DNA of 7,912 nucleotides, taken from assembly GCA_016177555.1 (NCBI GenBank), contig JACOVB010000073.1:1-7912 (forward strand). The letters run 5' to 3'. Under the pieces are notes generated by a model. The model had not been told where the DNA came from, made no database searches, and saw nothing but the letters and a program-made list of their open reading frames with translations. Positions within the stretch are counted from its first letter, which is position 1, and every line of letters begins with the position of its first letter. The translations under genes and the position numbers were made by a program. This stretch comes from Candidatus Rokuibacteriota bacterium. GTDB lineage: Bacteria; Methylomirabilota; Methylomirabilia; Rokubacteriales; CSP1-6. Below, piece after piece: positions 1 to 6,757 of the stretch.

Positions 1-98
1 CCGACGCTCGGCCTGGGCCGACAGCCCCCAGCCACGCGCCTTGGGCAGCAACTCCGGCTCGGCGGCAGAACTGCGAAGTGACCAGGCAGACAAACGAT

Positions 99-138
99 CG
101 GGCACGTCCCTGTCGGCTTCCCGAGAAGGACGTGCCCG
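99..138 (-). terminator. Probable intrinsic terminator downstream of the cytochrome c gene
   Basis: An 11-bp perfect inverted repeat has arms at 99-109 (CGGGCACGTCC) and 128-138 (GGACGTGCCCG). Inside its 18-nt loop sits a second 4-bp stem (TCGG 113-116 with CCGA 121-124) closing a four-base loop. It begins 22 bp past the cytochrome c stop codon. Read on the minus strand, the stem is followed by a moderately T-rich tail (TCGTTTGTCT), so termination of the cytochrome transcript is the best reading. The T tract is imperfect, and the symmetric stem could also end a convergent transcript entering from the left edge. Confidence 0.6.
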
Positions 139-160
139 GCACGGAAGCGGTGAATGAGGG

Positions 161-565
161 CTACTTCCCCTTGAGGGAGCGAAGGTAGTGGACCAGGGCC
201 CAGCGATCATTCTCCGGCAAATGCTTCCAGGGCGGCATGGCACCCCTGCCCGTCGAGATCTTCCAGAACAAAGAGCCATCGGTCTCGTCTTGCACCTTCT
301 TGCCGGTCCAGTCCGCAGGCTTCGGGGTGAGCGCCGCGGCGGCCGCCCCATCGCCTTTGCCCTTGGCGCCATGGCACGAGGCGCAGTTCACCTTCGCCAC
401 CTTCTCGCCCTGCTCCACCGCCTTTTTCCCCGCCGCAACCGGGTTCTTCTTGCCCTTCTCGGCATCGGGTGCGGCCCAGGGCGTCTGGGCCCAGGCCCCG
501 GTGCTGATGGCGAGCCCCATGACCAGGGCGAGGGCAACGACGCCGAATCTCACGCATCTCCTCAT
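161..565 (-). CDS. Exported monohaem class I cytochrome c
   Basis: Encodes a 134-residue periplasmic cytochrome c, presumably a small electron carrier or a redox-enzyme subunit. Residues 1-26 form a signal peptide: basic MRRCVR start, hydrophobic core and an AWA/QT cleavage site. A Lys- and Ala-rich linker follows. The haem-binding motif CASCH is at residues 61-65, and the likely distal ligand is Met110 in GRGAMPPW. The C-terminal helix (RWALVHYLRSLK) is typical of cytochrome c6/cbb3-type domains. The frame stays open to an ATG at 625, which would add 20 residues. I chose the ATG at 563-565 because an AGGGAGGA ribosome binding site lies 5 nt upstream and a proper signal peptide begins there. 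The gene lies 124 bp downstream of nrdJ on the same strand and may have its own promoter or be read through from nrdJ. The haem protein call is secure; the redox partner is unknown. Confidence 0.88.
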   Translation of the reverse strand: MRRCVRFGVVALALVMGLAISTGAWAQTPWAAPDAEKGKKNPVAAGKKAVEQGEKVAKVNCASCHGAKGKGDGAAAAALTPKPADWTGKKVQDETDGSLFWKISTGRGAMPPWKHLPENDRWALVHYLRSLKGK

Positions 566-570
566 CGATT

Positions 571-578
571 TCCTCCCT
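571..578 (-). promoter_or_regulatory. Ribosome binding site fixing the cytochrome c start
   Basis: On the minus strand AGGGAGGA lies 5 nt before the ATG at 563-565, a near-ideal Shine-Dalgarno sequence. It decides the start in favour of the shorter, signal-peptide-bearing protein. Just upstream, at 584-598, is a perfect 6-bp hairpin (CGAGCC, loop CGC, GGCTCG) in the likely leader. It could influence initiation, but no regulator is implied by the sequence. Confidence 0.75.
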
Positions 579-689
579 GAGTTCGAGCCCGCGGCTCGTG
601 TGACTGGCTTCACAACCGCGGCCATTAAACACCGCCACCGCTTTCGCGGTCAAGCCCTTTCCGCCGTCGCCGGTCGTGCCTCGCCGCCG

Positions 690-2099
690 CTAGCATTCGT
701 TGAAGCCGCAAGAGAGACACTTCTTGCAGCCTTCCTCGTAGATAAGCATGGCCTGGCCGCACTCCCGGCACAGATCGCCGACCTGCCGCAGGGACGGGCG
801 CCCGGTGGCAGCCGACCCGCCTCCCTGCCCGGCCCCGTAGCCGATATGCCCGCCCAGGACCCGCGCGAGCGCGTCGGGAAGGGAGAGCACCTTGGAAGCG
901 CCGAAGCCCGTGGGCTGGCCGCCGCCGATGCGGGAGAGCTGGCTGATGACCTCCTCCAGCCGGCGCCGCGCCGACAGCGGAGACGGCAGCCGCAAGACGA
1001 GCGAGACCAGCCGTCCCAGGGCCTCGGCCACCGCCATGGTGTCGGACCCCGCCTTGCCCACCTGAACGAACACCTCGAAGGGCTCGCCGCGCTCCGTGTC
1101 GTTGACGGTGACGAACGCCGTCCCGATGGGCGTCTCCATCCGGTAGGTGTGCCCGGCCAGGCTGTGGGGCCGCGGCTTGACCACGCGCTCCCCGAATACC
1201 GACGGGTCCGCCTCGTCGCCGGCACCCACGCCCACCCCGATGTTGAGCACCTGTGCCCCCTTGCACCCGTCGCGGAACACCGTGATGCCGAGGCAACCCT
1301 CCTCCCAGGCCAGGAGATAGGCCCGGGCCACCTCGTCCTCCGTCGCGTCCTGGGGCACGTTGATCGTCTTCGACACGCCGTTGTCGGTGTGCCGCTGGAA
1401 TGCGGCCTGATGGCGCACGTGCCAGCGGTAGTCGATCTCGTGGGCGATCTTGAAGAGGCTCCGCGCCCCCTCGTCCACCCCCGGGATGCCCTGGATCGAG
1501 CCCCGACGCGCGACCTCCGCCATGAGCGCCTCGGAGTGGAACCCGCGCACCCGCGCCAGTCGCTCGAACGTCTCGCTGACGAAGGGCAGCACCCGGTCGC
1601 CGTCGGCGCCCTTCACGCGGTGCTCGAAGGCCAGCGCGAACACCGGCTCGATGCCCGACGAGCATCCGGCGAGCATCGAGATGGTGCCGGTGGGGGCGAT
1701 GGCCGTCACCGTCGCGTTCCGCATCGGACGGCCGGTGCGATACATCGAGCGGCTCCAGTTCGGGAACGGCCCGCGCTCATCCGCCAGACGGCAGGACTGG
1801 TCATGCGCCTTCTCGGTGACGAAGGCCATCAGGCGCTCGGCCAGATCCAGCGCGGCCTGGCTGTCGTAGGGAACACCGAGGATGAAGAGCAGGTCCGCCC
1901 AGCCCATGATGCCGAGCCCGATGCGCCGGGTGGCCTTCACCATGGCGTCGATCTGCGGCAGCGGATACGGGTTCACCTCGATCACGTCGTCCAGGAAGCG
2001 CACCCCGAGACGCACCACGCGCTCGAGCTCCTCCCAGTCGATGCTCCACCGGTCCGGCGCCGTCTCGCGGACGAGCCTCGAGACGTTCACGGACCCGAG
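690..2099 (-). CDS. nrdJ: nrdJ 3' fragment: C-terminal barrel and Zn/CxxC tail of the class II ribonucleotide reductase
   Basis: From about 2099 the sequence reads LGSVNVSRL and continues as a typical NrdJ C-terminal half of about 469 residues. Motifs in order are RRIGLGIMGWADLLF, APTGTISMLAGCSSGIEP (the loop that binds substrate phosphate, about 1645-1705), NGVSKTINVP, and the EEGCLGITVFRDG stretch near 1260-1310. The last 26 residues hold six cysteines in CxxC-type pairs (CREC, CKKC, CGFNEC), the flexible tail that re-reduces the active site in this family. The frame stays open upstream to 2303, but that extension does not resemble NrdJ and is only the other frame of the 5' half. A GTG at 2088-2090 is the nearest start, with no convincing ribosome binding site, so separate translation is doubtful. 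Confidence 0.8.
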   Translation of the reverse strand, partial: LGSVNVSRLVRETAPDRWSIDWEELERVVRLGVRFLDDVIEVNPYPLPQIDAMVKATRRIGLGIMGWADLLFILGVPYDSQAALDLAERLMAFVTEKAHDQSCRLADERGPFPNWSRSMYRTGRPMRNATVTAIAPTGTISMLAGCSSGIEPVFALAFEHRVKGADGDRVLPFVSETFERLARVRGFHSEALMAEVARRGSIQGIPGVDEGARSLFKIAHEIDYRWHVRHQAAFQRHTDNGVSKTINVPQDATEDEVARAYLLAWEEGCLGITVFRDGCKGAQVLNIGVGVGAGDEADPSVFGERVVKPRPHSLAGHTYRMETPIGTAFVTVNDTERGEPFEVFVQVGKAGSDTMAVAEALGRLVSLVLRLPSPLSARRRLEEVISQLSRIGGGQPTGFGASKVLSLPDALARVLGGHIGYGAGQGGGSAATGRPSLRQVGDLCRECGQAMLIYEEGCKKCLSCGFNEC

Positions 2100-2890
2100 G
2101 GGAAGATCATGCCCGGATCGCCCGTGCGCCACGCGGCCCGCACGATCCGGTCGAAGACCTCGCGCGCCGACAGCCGCCCCGTGCGGAGCCCCGTGCGCGG
2201 GTTGATCAGCTCGTAGTCCGCGCCCCGCGCCAGGGCCTCCATGAACGCATCGGTGGCCGCCACCGAGATGTTGAAGTTGGTGACGCCGCCCTCGAGCTTG
2301 CACTCCACGAACTCGAGGATGTCGGGATGATCCACGCGGAGAATCCCCATGTTCGCGCCGCGGCGCGCCCCCCCTTGCTTGACCGCTTCAGTTGCCGCGT
2401 TGAAGACGCGGAGGAAGGACACGGGGCCCGAGGCTCGCCCCCCCGTGGAGCGCACGAAATCGTTCCTCGGCCTGAGCCGCGAAAACGCGAATCCAGTACC
2501 TCCTCCGGATTGGTGGATGATGGCGGCGGCCTTCACGGAGTCGAAGATCTCCTGCATGGAGTCGCCGACGGGCAGCACGTAGCAGGCGGAATACTGGAGC
2601 TGATTCCCCTTGCCGGCGTTCATCAGGGTCGGGGAGTTGGGCAGGAAGGAGCCCTCCACCATGACGTCGTAGAAGGCTGCGGCCACCTCGTGGATGGCGG
2701 CGGGGCTCCGCCCGAAGCGCTCCTCGGCGGCGGCGATGGCGCGCGCGACGCGAAAGCACATCTCCTCCGGCGTCTCCACGACCTCGCCCTTCTCCCGGGA
2801 GAGGTAGCGCTCGCGCAGCACCCGGAGGGCGGCCTCGCTCCAGCGGCCGGTCTTGGCCGGCCGGTTTTCCGACACCAGGGGAGTTTCCAT
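2087..2890 (-). CDS. nrdJ: nrdJ 5' fragment: N-terminal half of the class II ribonucleotide reductase
   Basis: This open frame encodes 267 residues, of which the first 263 are NrdJ and the last four (PSGP) are frameshifted tail before a TGA. Visible landmarks are the substrate-site entry SFLPNSPTLMNAG (residues 81-93), the first redox cysteine C103 in QYSACYVLP, the glycine-rich GGGTGFAFSRLRP (about 129-141), the KQGGARRGANMG segment that helps form the effector and substrate region, and GDPGMIF at 257-263. All of these match the usual order in the Thermotoga-like NrdJ family. The fragment stops exactly where the barrel should enter the active-site loop, so it is unlikely to be functional alone. 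It starts on the left side of a divergent intergenic region shared with the efflux operon. Confidence 0.8.
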   Translation of the reverse strand: METPLVSENRPAKTGRWSEAALRVLRERYLSREKGEVVETPEEMCFRVARAIAAAEERFGRSPAAIHEVAAAFYDVMVEGSFLPNSPTLMNAGKGNQLQYSACYVLPVGDSMQEIFDSVKAAAIIHQSGGGTGFAFSRLRPRNDFVRSTGGRASGPVSFLRVFNAATEAVKQGGARRGANMGILRVDHPDILEFVECKLEGGVTNFNISVAATDAFMEALARGADYELINPRTGLRTGRLSAREVFDRIVRAAWRTGDPGMIFPSGP

Positions 2891-2897
2891 CAGGGGG

Positions 2898-2903
2898 CTC
2901 CTC
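2898..2903 (-). promoter_or_regulatory. Ribosome binding site of nrdJ
   Basis: GAGGAG on the minus strand lies 7 nt upstream of the ATG at 2888-2890, which settles the start. No convincing cobalamin-riboswitch core or NrdR box is visible between this site and the divergent operon. Confidence 0.65.
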
Positions 2904-2970
2904 AGCCCACCACAGGGGGCATCGTCTGAAGCCTAGCACACCGCCCCAGGGGTCCCCGGCCATTTTCCCC

Positions 2971-3021
2971 TAGAACTTGAGGGTTTGCCTGGGGCGCAAG
3001 TGTGGCTAGAATGCAGTTCTA
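2971..3021. repeat. 7-bp inverted repeat bracketing the putative operon promoter
   Basis: TAGAACT at 2971-2977 is the exact reverse complement of AGTTCTA at 3015-3021, with 37 bp between the arms. CTAGAA also occurs twice in direct orientation (2970-2975 and 3006-3011). The arms lie just upstream of the predicted -35 and near the expected transcription start, where an operator pair would sit. A 7-bp match in a region this size can arise by chance, so this is only suggestive. No adjacent regulator gene is present in the window. Confidence 0.3.
2985..3012 (+). promoter_or_regulatory. Candidate sigma70-like promoter of the efflux operon
   Basis: TTGCCT at 2985-2990 (4 of 6 to TTGACA) is separated by 16 bp from TAGAAT at 3007-3012 (5 of 6 to TATAAT). 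It lies in the most AT-rich part of the intergenic region and faces the efflux operon. Transcription would start near 3019, leaving a GC-rich leader of about 100 nt before the first ORF. The leader holds a small GGCGG/CCGCC hairpin at 3072-3085. The assignment rests on consensus matching only. Confidence 0.4.
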
Positions 3022-3120
3022 TGGTCACCGGAGCCCCATGAGCCGTCGCCTTCCCCCAGGTCCACCCCACCGGCGGCCCGCCGCCACCTGCGCCTATCGA
3101 TCCACTCCCCGGGGGGTCCC

Positions 3121-3681
3121 ATGCGCGGGTTGAGACGCTACAAGCTCGGCCTGGTGCTCCTGGGGTTTCTGATCGTGGTGGGGGTGGTCATGGCCTCCCA
3201 GTTCCGGTCGCTGCTGGATCCCTTCATCATCATGTTCTCGGTGCCGCTCGGGATGATCGGCGTCATCTGGGCGCTCTTCCTGACGAACACCACGCTCAAC
3301 GTCACGTCGTTCATGGGGATCATCATGATGGTGGGCATCGTCGTCTCCAACGGGGTGCTGCTGGTGGAGTACATCAACGAGCTGCGGCGCCAGGGCCAGG
3401 AGCTCAGCGACGCCGTCGTCAGCGCGGGCCGCACGCGCCTCCGCCCCATCCTCATGACCGCGCTCACGACGCTGGTGGGGCTCTTCCCCATGGCGCTCGG
3501 CATCGACGTGGGGAGCGAGGCGAACGCTCCCCTGGCCCGCGCCGTCATCGGAGGCCTGGCCGTCTCCACCGTGCTCACGCTCATCCTCATCCCGACGCTT
3601 TACGTTATGCTGGAGGCGCGCTTCCCGCGCCGTGTCGCGGACGCCTCCGCGTCACTGGCCCCGCAAGGAGAGATCGCATGA
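3121..3681 (+). CDS. C-terminal remnant of an RND efflux pump (TM8-TM12 only)
   Basis: RND pumps of the AcrB/HAE1 type are inner-membrane proton-driven exporters of about 1,000-1,050 residues. This 186-residue ORF matches only the last part. It has five hydrophobic helices at about 8-25, 33-54, 62-86, 107-127 and 138-165, corresponding to TM8-TM12. Family landmarks are VMASQFRSLLDPFIIMFSVPLG, GIVVSNGVLLVEYINELR, the AGRTRLRPILMTALTT loop and APLARAVIGGL. The porter and docking domains and TM1-TM7 are absent, including the TM4 aspartates of the proton relay, so it should not transport. The in-frame sequence upstream of 3121 (open back to a TAG at 3007-3009) does not resemble RND, so homology stops almost exactly at the ATG. 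The Shine-Dalgarno is poor (GGGGGG, 4 nt away). Its stop overlaps the tolC-like start. Most likely it is a deletion remnant or an assembly join; an independent small membrane protein is possible but unsupported. Confidence 0.8.
   Translation: MRGLRRYKLGLVLLGFLIVVGVVMASQFRSLLDPFIIMFSVPLGMIGVIWALFLTNTTLNVTSFMGIIMMVGIVVSNGVLLVEYINELRRQGQELSDAVVSAGRTRLRPILMTALTTLVGLFPMALGIDVGSEANAPLARAVIGGLAVSTVLTLILIPTLYVMLEARFPRRVADASASLAPQGEIA
3665..3670 (+). promoter_or_regulatory. Ribosome binding site of the TolC-family gene
   Basis: AAGGAG lies 7 nt before the ATG at 3678-3680, inside the last codons of the RND remnant. With the ATGA overlap it makes this the best-supported start in the operon. That matters because the resulting protein has no signal peptide. 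Confidence 0.75.
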
Positions 3682-5042
3682 CTGCCTTCCGAACCCATGC
3701 TCGCCGCATCGAGCCCAGGGAGCCGCTGCCAGCCCCGGCCGGGCTCCGGCCGTTCGTCATCCCGTCGCAGATCACGGAGCGGGCGCTCACGCTCGACGAG
3801 GCCGTCGCAATGGCGCTCGACAACGCCCCGGCGATCCTCCAGCGGTTCGGCGAGTACGTGGCCGCCCAGCAGCGCGTCGCCCAGGCCTTCTCGGCGATGC
3901 TGCCTCAGCTGAGCCTGCTCGGCACGATCAACCGGACCGACGCGAGCTCGCGCCTTCTCAGCTCGACGGGCTCCTCCAGCAGCAGCACGCTGACCGCCCC
4001 CACCCCGGGCACCGGGCGCCTCTCGGTGTCGCAGCTCCTGTACGACTTCGGGCGCAACCTGGCCGCGACCGACGCCGCCAAGGCCGCCTCCGAGACCGCG
4101 CGGGAGCAGGTCGATCTGCAGAGGGACCTCATCGTCCTCGCCGTGAAGGAGAACTACTTCAACCAGCTCTTCGCGGCCCGCCTCGTGGTGGTCAACGCCC
4201 AGGCCGTGGACCGCGCCGAGCTGAACCTGCGGAGCGCGCGCGGTTTCTTCGAGGTGGGGACGCGGCCCAAGTTCGATGTGACCCGCGCGGAGGTGGACGT
4301 CGCCAACGCCCGGCTGGACCTCATTCGCTCGCAGAACGCGGTGAGCCTGGCGCGCATCGCCCTCAACACCGCCATGGGCATCGCGATCAACGCCCCCACG
4401 CGCGTCAAGGACATCCTCGCCTACGAGGTGTTCGAGCTCGACCGCGAGCGCCTCGTGGCCGAGGCCCTCAACCGCCGGGCCGAGTACCGGCAGGCCAAGC
4501 TCCGCGCCCTCGGCGCGGAGGCCCGCGTACGCCAGACGTACCGCGACTTCTTCCCCAACCTCCTCGGGGTGGGCTCGGTCGGCGCGGGCCGCACCGACAC
4601 CGACTTCCAGGGCTCGAGCTCGGTTCAGAGCGGCGGCGTGAGCAGCACGGAGACCAGGGACTGGCAGATCGGGCTCGAGCTCCGCTGGTCCATCTTTGAC
4701 GGGGGCAACAAGATCGCCCGGTACAAGGAGGAGAAGGCCAACCTTCAGGCCGCCCAGGCCGCCGTGCGCGACACCGAGCTGCAGATCTGGCAGCAGGTGG
4801 AGCAGGGCCACGTGAGCCTCATCGAGGCGGAGGAGCGCATCGGGGCGGCCGCGAAGGCCGTGGAGTCCGCCCAGGAGAACTTCCGGCTGGGCCAGGGGCG
4901 CTTCGACGCCGGCGTCGGGACCATCATCGAGCTCACCGACGCCCAGCTGGCGCTCACCCGCGCCCAGTCGGTCGAGGCGCAGGCGCTCACCGATTACCGG
5001 ATCTCCATCGCCCGACTCGAGCGTGCGCTGGGCCGCCGGTAA
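3678..5042 (+). CDS. TolC-family outer-membrane efflux channel, no visible signal peptide
   Basis: TolC-like proteins form trimeric outer-membrane channels with a long periplasmic helical barrel, the exit duct of tripartite exporters. The 454 residues contain two OEP repeats, about 35-235 and 255-452. In repeat one, LTLDEAVAMALDNAPAI begins the first helix, VSQLLYDFGRNLAATDAAKA is the strand-to-helix turn, and VKENYFNQLFAARLVV starts the long helix. In repeat two the matching pieces are LRWSIFDGGNKIARYKEEKA and the RFDAGVGTIIELTDAQLAL stretch. Ser- and Thr-rich segments near 90-110 and 305-327 fit the surface loops of the beta barrel. The start at 3678 overlaps the preceding stop (ATGA) and has a strong AAGGAG. 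The N terminus (MTAFRTHARRIEPREPLPAP) is charged and lacks a hydrophobic export signal, and none appears in the same frame just upstream. The channel identity is secure; export competence is doubtful as written. Confidence 0.9.
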   Translation: MTAFRTHARRIEPREPLPAPAGLRPFVIPSQITERALTLDEAVAMALDNAPAILQRFGEYVAAQQRVAQAFSAMLPQLSLLGTINRTDASSRLLSSTGSSSSSTLTAPTPGTGRLSVSQLLYDFGRNLAATDAAKAASETAREQVDLQRDLIVLAVKENYFNQLFAARLVVVNAQAVDRAELNLRSARGFFEVGTRPKFDVTRAEVDVANARLDLIRSQNAVSLARIALNTAMGIAINAPTRVKDILAYEVFELDRERLVAEALNRRAEYRQAKLRALGAEARVRQTYRDFFPNLLGVGSVGAGRTDTDFQGSSSVQSGGVSSTETRDWQIGLELRWSIFDGGNKIARYKEEKANLQAAQAAVRDTELQIWQQVEQGHVSLIEAEERIGAAAKAVESAQENFRLGQGRFDAGVGTIIELTDAQLALTRAQSVEAQALTDYRISIARLERALGRR

Positions 5043-5075
5043 GAATATGCGCGCGCCCCAGGGCGTCTCACAGCC

Positions 5076-6752
5076 ATGAAGCGTCGGCTCGTCCTGGCCC
5101 TCGTCATCCTCGTCGTCGCCGGGGGGATCACCGGGGCCTACCTCTATTCTCAGAGCGGCGGCAGCGCCCCGCGATTCCGGACCGCCGCCGTCAGCCGGGG
5201 CGATCTCGTCGCCGCCGTGTCGGCGACGGGGAGCCTCAATCCCGTGACCACGGTCCAGGTGGGCTCCCAGGTCTCGGGCCAGATCAAGGAGCTGTTCGTC
5301 GACTTCAACTCGCAGGTGAAGCGTAACCAGCTCATCGCCCGCATCGATCCCTCCATCTTCGAGGCCAAGGTCAGCCAGGCCCGCGCCGACATGGAGGCGT
5401 CGGAGTCGAACGTGCTGAACCAGCGGGCCCAGGTGGAGCGGGCCCGTGCCGACGTCGACAACGCCCGGGCGGCGCTGGCCTCGGCCAGGGCCCAGACGGC
5501 CAAGGCGGACGTCACCCTGCTCGACGCCAGGCGCGATCTCGACAGGAAGCGCGACCTCTTCAAGCGGGAGCTCATCGCCCGCAGCGAGCTGGACACGGCC
5601 CAGGCGGTGCACGACGCGGCGGCAGCCCAGCTCGACTCGGCCCGGGCCCAGGAGCAGGCGGTGGCCTCGGGCATCCGCGCGGCGGAGGCCCAGCTCCGCG
5701 TGGCGGAGGCCCAGCAGAAGACGGCGGAAGCCACGGTCCGCCAGAAGCGCGCGGGGCTCCAGCAAACCCAGGTGGATCTCGAGTACACGTCCATCCGCTC
5801 GCCCGTGGACGGGGTAGTGGTCGCGCGCAACGTGGATGTGGGACAGACCGTGGCCGCGAGCCTGTCCGCCCCCACGCTCTTCAACATCGCCCAGGACCTC
5901 ACCAAGATGCAGGTGGACACCAACGTGGACGAGGCCGACATCGGCAGGACGCAGGTGGGCCAGCCCGTCACCTTCACCGTGGACTCCTTCCCCACCGAGA
6001 CCTTCTCCGGCCAGGTGATCCAGATCCGGAAGGCCCCCCGGCCCGTCGCCAACGTCGTCACCTACAACGTGGTCGTCGCCGTGGACAATCCGGAGCAGAA
6101 GCTCCTGCCCGGCATGACAGCCAATGTCCGCATCGTCGTCGACTCCCGACCCAATGTCCTCAAGGTCCCCAACGCGGCGCTCCGCTTCCGGCCCCCGGGG
6201 GAGGAGGCACCGGCCGCCCCCGCGGGGGCACCGGGAACTCCGGGGAGCGGTCCGTCGCCGCAGGGGGGAGGCTTCCCCACGATCGAGCAGACCCGGGAGC
6301 GGCTGGTCCGCGAGCTCAAGCTCACCGAGGAGCAGCAGAAGCGGCTCGAGCCGATTCTCGAGGAGAGCTCCGCCGGGTTCCGCGCGCTGGCCCGCGTGCC
6401 CCAGCAGCAGCGGCGCACGGCGGCGATGCGCATCCGTGAGGAGAGCCGGCAGAAGATCCGGGCCCTCCTGACTCCCGAGCAGCAGACCGTCTACGACCAG
6501 CTGCCCTCCGGGCAGCCCGCCCGCGCCGGCGCCGGGGAGCGAGCCGGACGGGTCTGGATCGTGGCGTCCGACGGGAAGCCGCGGGCGGTCCCGCTGCGGC
6601 TCGGCATCAGCGACGGCACGGCCACCGAGGTGCGTGGGGGCGACTTCAAGGAAGGCCAGGACGTCATCATCGGGACGGTATCGCCTGGAGCAGGCGGGTC
6701 CGCCCCGCGACCGGCACCGTCGCCGGGGGGCGTCCCACGCGCCCGCCTGTAG
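5076..6752 (+). CDS. MacA/HlyD-type periplasmic adaptor with an LTxxQ-containing insert
   Basis: Membrane-fusion adaptor linking an inner-membrane ABC transporter to a TolC channel. Residues 5-24 are an N-terminal membrane anchor without a lipobox cysteine. The first half of the lipoyl domain is at about 45-90 ([19 protein letters not shown]), followed by a very long Ala/Arg/Gln-rich helical hairpin at about 92-237. The second lipoyl half is [20 protein letters not shown] (237-256). A beta-barrel domain spans 265-355, with the typical [13 protein letters not shown], and [10 protein letters not shown] lies at 364-373. A 115-residue insert then interrupts the membrane-proximal domain: a Pro/Gly-rich linker (373-400) followed by helices carrying LTEEQ (416-420) and LTPEQ (465-469). 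The fold resumes at [19 protein letters not shown] (492-510). E. coli MacA is about 370 residues, so the extra length comes from the hairpin, the insert and a proline-rich tail. The gene starts 33 bp after the channel gene with only a weak AGGG; the ABC ATPase follows 5 bp later. Confidence 0.9.
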   Translation: MKRRLVLALVILVVAGGITGAYLYSQSGGSAPRFRTAAVSRGDLVAAVSATGSLNPVTTVQVGSQVSGQIKELFVDFNSQVKRNQLIARIDPSIFEAKVSQARADMEASESNVLNQRAQVERARADVDNARAALASARAQTAKADVTLLDARRDLDRKRDLFKRELIARSELDTAQAVHDAAAAQLDSARAQEQAVASGIRAAEAQLRVAEAQQKTAEATVRQKRAGLQQTQVDLEYTSIRSPVDGVVVARNVDVGQTVAASLSAPTLFNIAQDLTKMQVDTNVDEADIGRTQVGQPVTFTVDSFPTETFSGQVIQIRKAPRPVANVVTYNVVVAVDNPEQKLLPGMTANVRIVVDSRPNVLKVPNAALRFRPPGEEAPAAPAGAPGTPGSGPSPQGGGFPTIEQTRERLVRELKLTEEQQKRLEPILEESSAGFRALARVPQQQRRTAAMRIREESRQKIRALLTPEQQTVYDQLPSGQPARAGAGERAGRVWIVASDGKPRAVPLRLGISDGTATEVRGGDFKEGQDVIIGTVSPGAGGSAPRPAPSPGGVPRARL

Positions 6753-6757
6753 CCGCC

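Larger units (their letters stand above)
690..2890 (-). pseudogene. nrdJ: Class II (B12-dependent) ribonucleotide reductase, broken by a frameshifting internal deletion
   Basis: Intact NrdJ reduces ribonucleotides to deoxyribonucleotides in the cytoplasm, using adenosylcobalamin to generate a cysteine thiyl radical. The two reading frames here join into one recognisable NrdJ. Residues 1-263 are in one frame and about 469 more are in another, about 732 in total. In intact relatives GDPGMIF is followed by about 34 residues that include the NPCGE finger loop (radical cysteine) and the second redox cysteine of the SCNLGS segment. Here GDPGMIF (ending at 2102) is followed by two extra bases and then LGSVNVSR (starting at 2099). 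Both the loop and the frame are therefore lost, and no active enzyme can be made by simple recoding. The 7-nt-spaced GAGGAG at 2898-2903 supports the ATG at 2888-2890. No ATP-cone domain is seen at the N terminus. The lesion could be real gene decay or an assembly error. Confidence 0.85.

Noticed and set aside
1..98. Possible 3' end of a plus-strand gene stopping at 79-81
   Set aside because: The 26 codons before the TGA show no recognisable motif and other frames are equally open, so a gene cannot be supported from this fragment.
637..650. Short hairpin (ACCGC, GAAA loop on the minus strand, GCGGT) after nrdJ as a terminator
   Set aside because: The stem is only 5 bp and the following sequence is GGCGGTGTTTAAT with no proper T run; too weak to call.
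2087..2115. Intein or programmed frameshift as an explanation for the nrdJ break
   Set aside because: An intein would add sequence, whereas here sequence is missing. Programmed frameshifting could restore frame but not the lost NPCGE loop.
237..2216. Long plus-strand open frame (659 codons) antisense to the cytochrome and nrdJ
   Set aside because: It is an Arg/His/Pro/Leu-rich translation with no recognisable domain, lying opposite clearly conserved genes; it is a by-product of high GC third positions.
2891..3030. Possible cobalamin riboswitch or NrdR box controlling nrdJ
   Set aside because: A B12-dependent enzyme invites one, but the conserved B12-box core and paired NrdR palindromes are not visible, and the available leader is short for a cobalamin aptamer.
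3038..3133. Small plus-strand ORF of 31 codons in the leader, overlapping the RND remnant start
   Set aside because: It is Pro/Arg-rich with no good ribosome binding site, no codon run suggesting attenuation and no resemblance to an RND N terminus; probably chance.
3600..5765. Long minus-strand open frame (721 codons) opposite the channel and adaptor genes
   Set aside because: It has low-complexity Gly/Leu/Arg/Val/His content, no family motifs, and spans three real plus-strand genes; it is a shadow frame.
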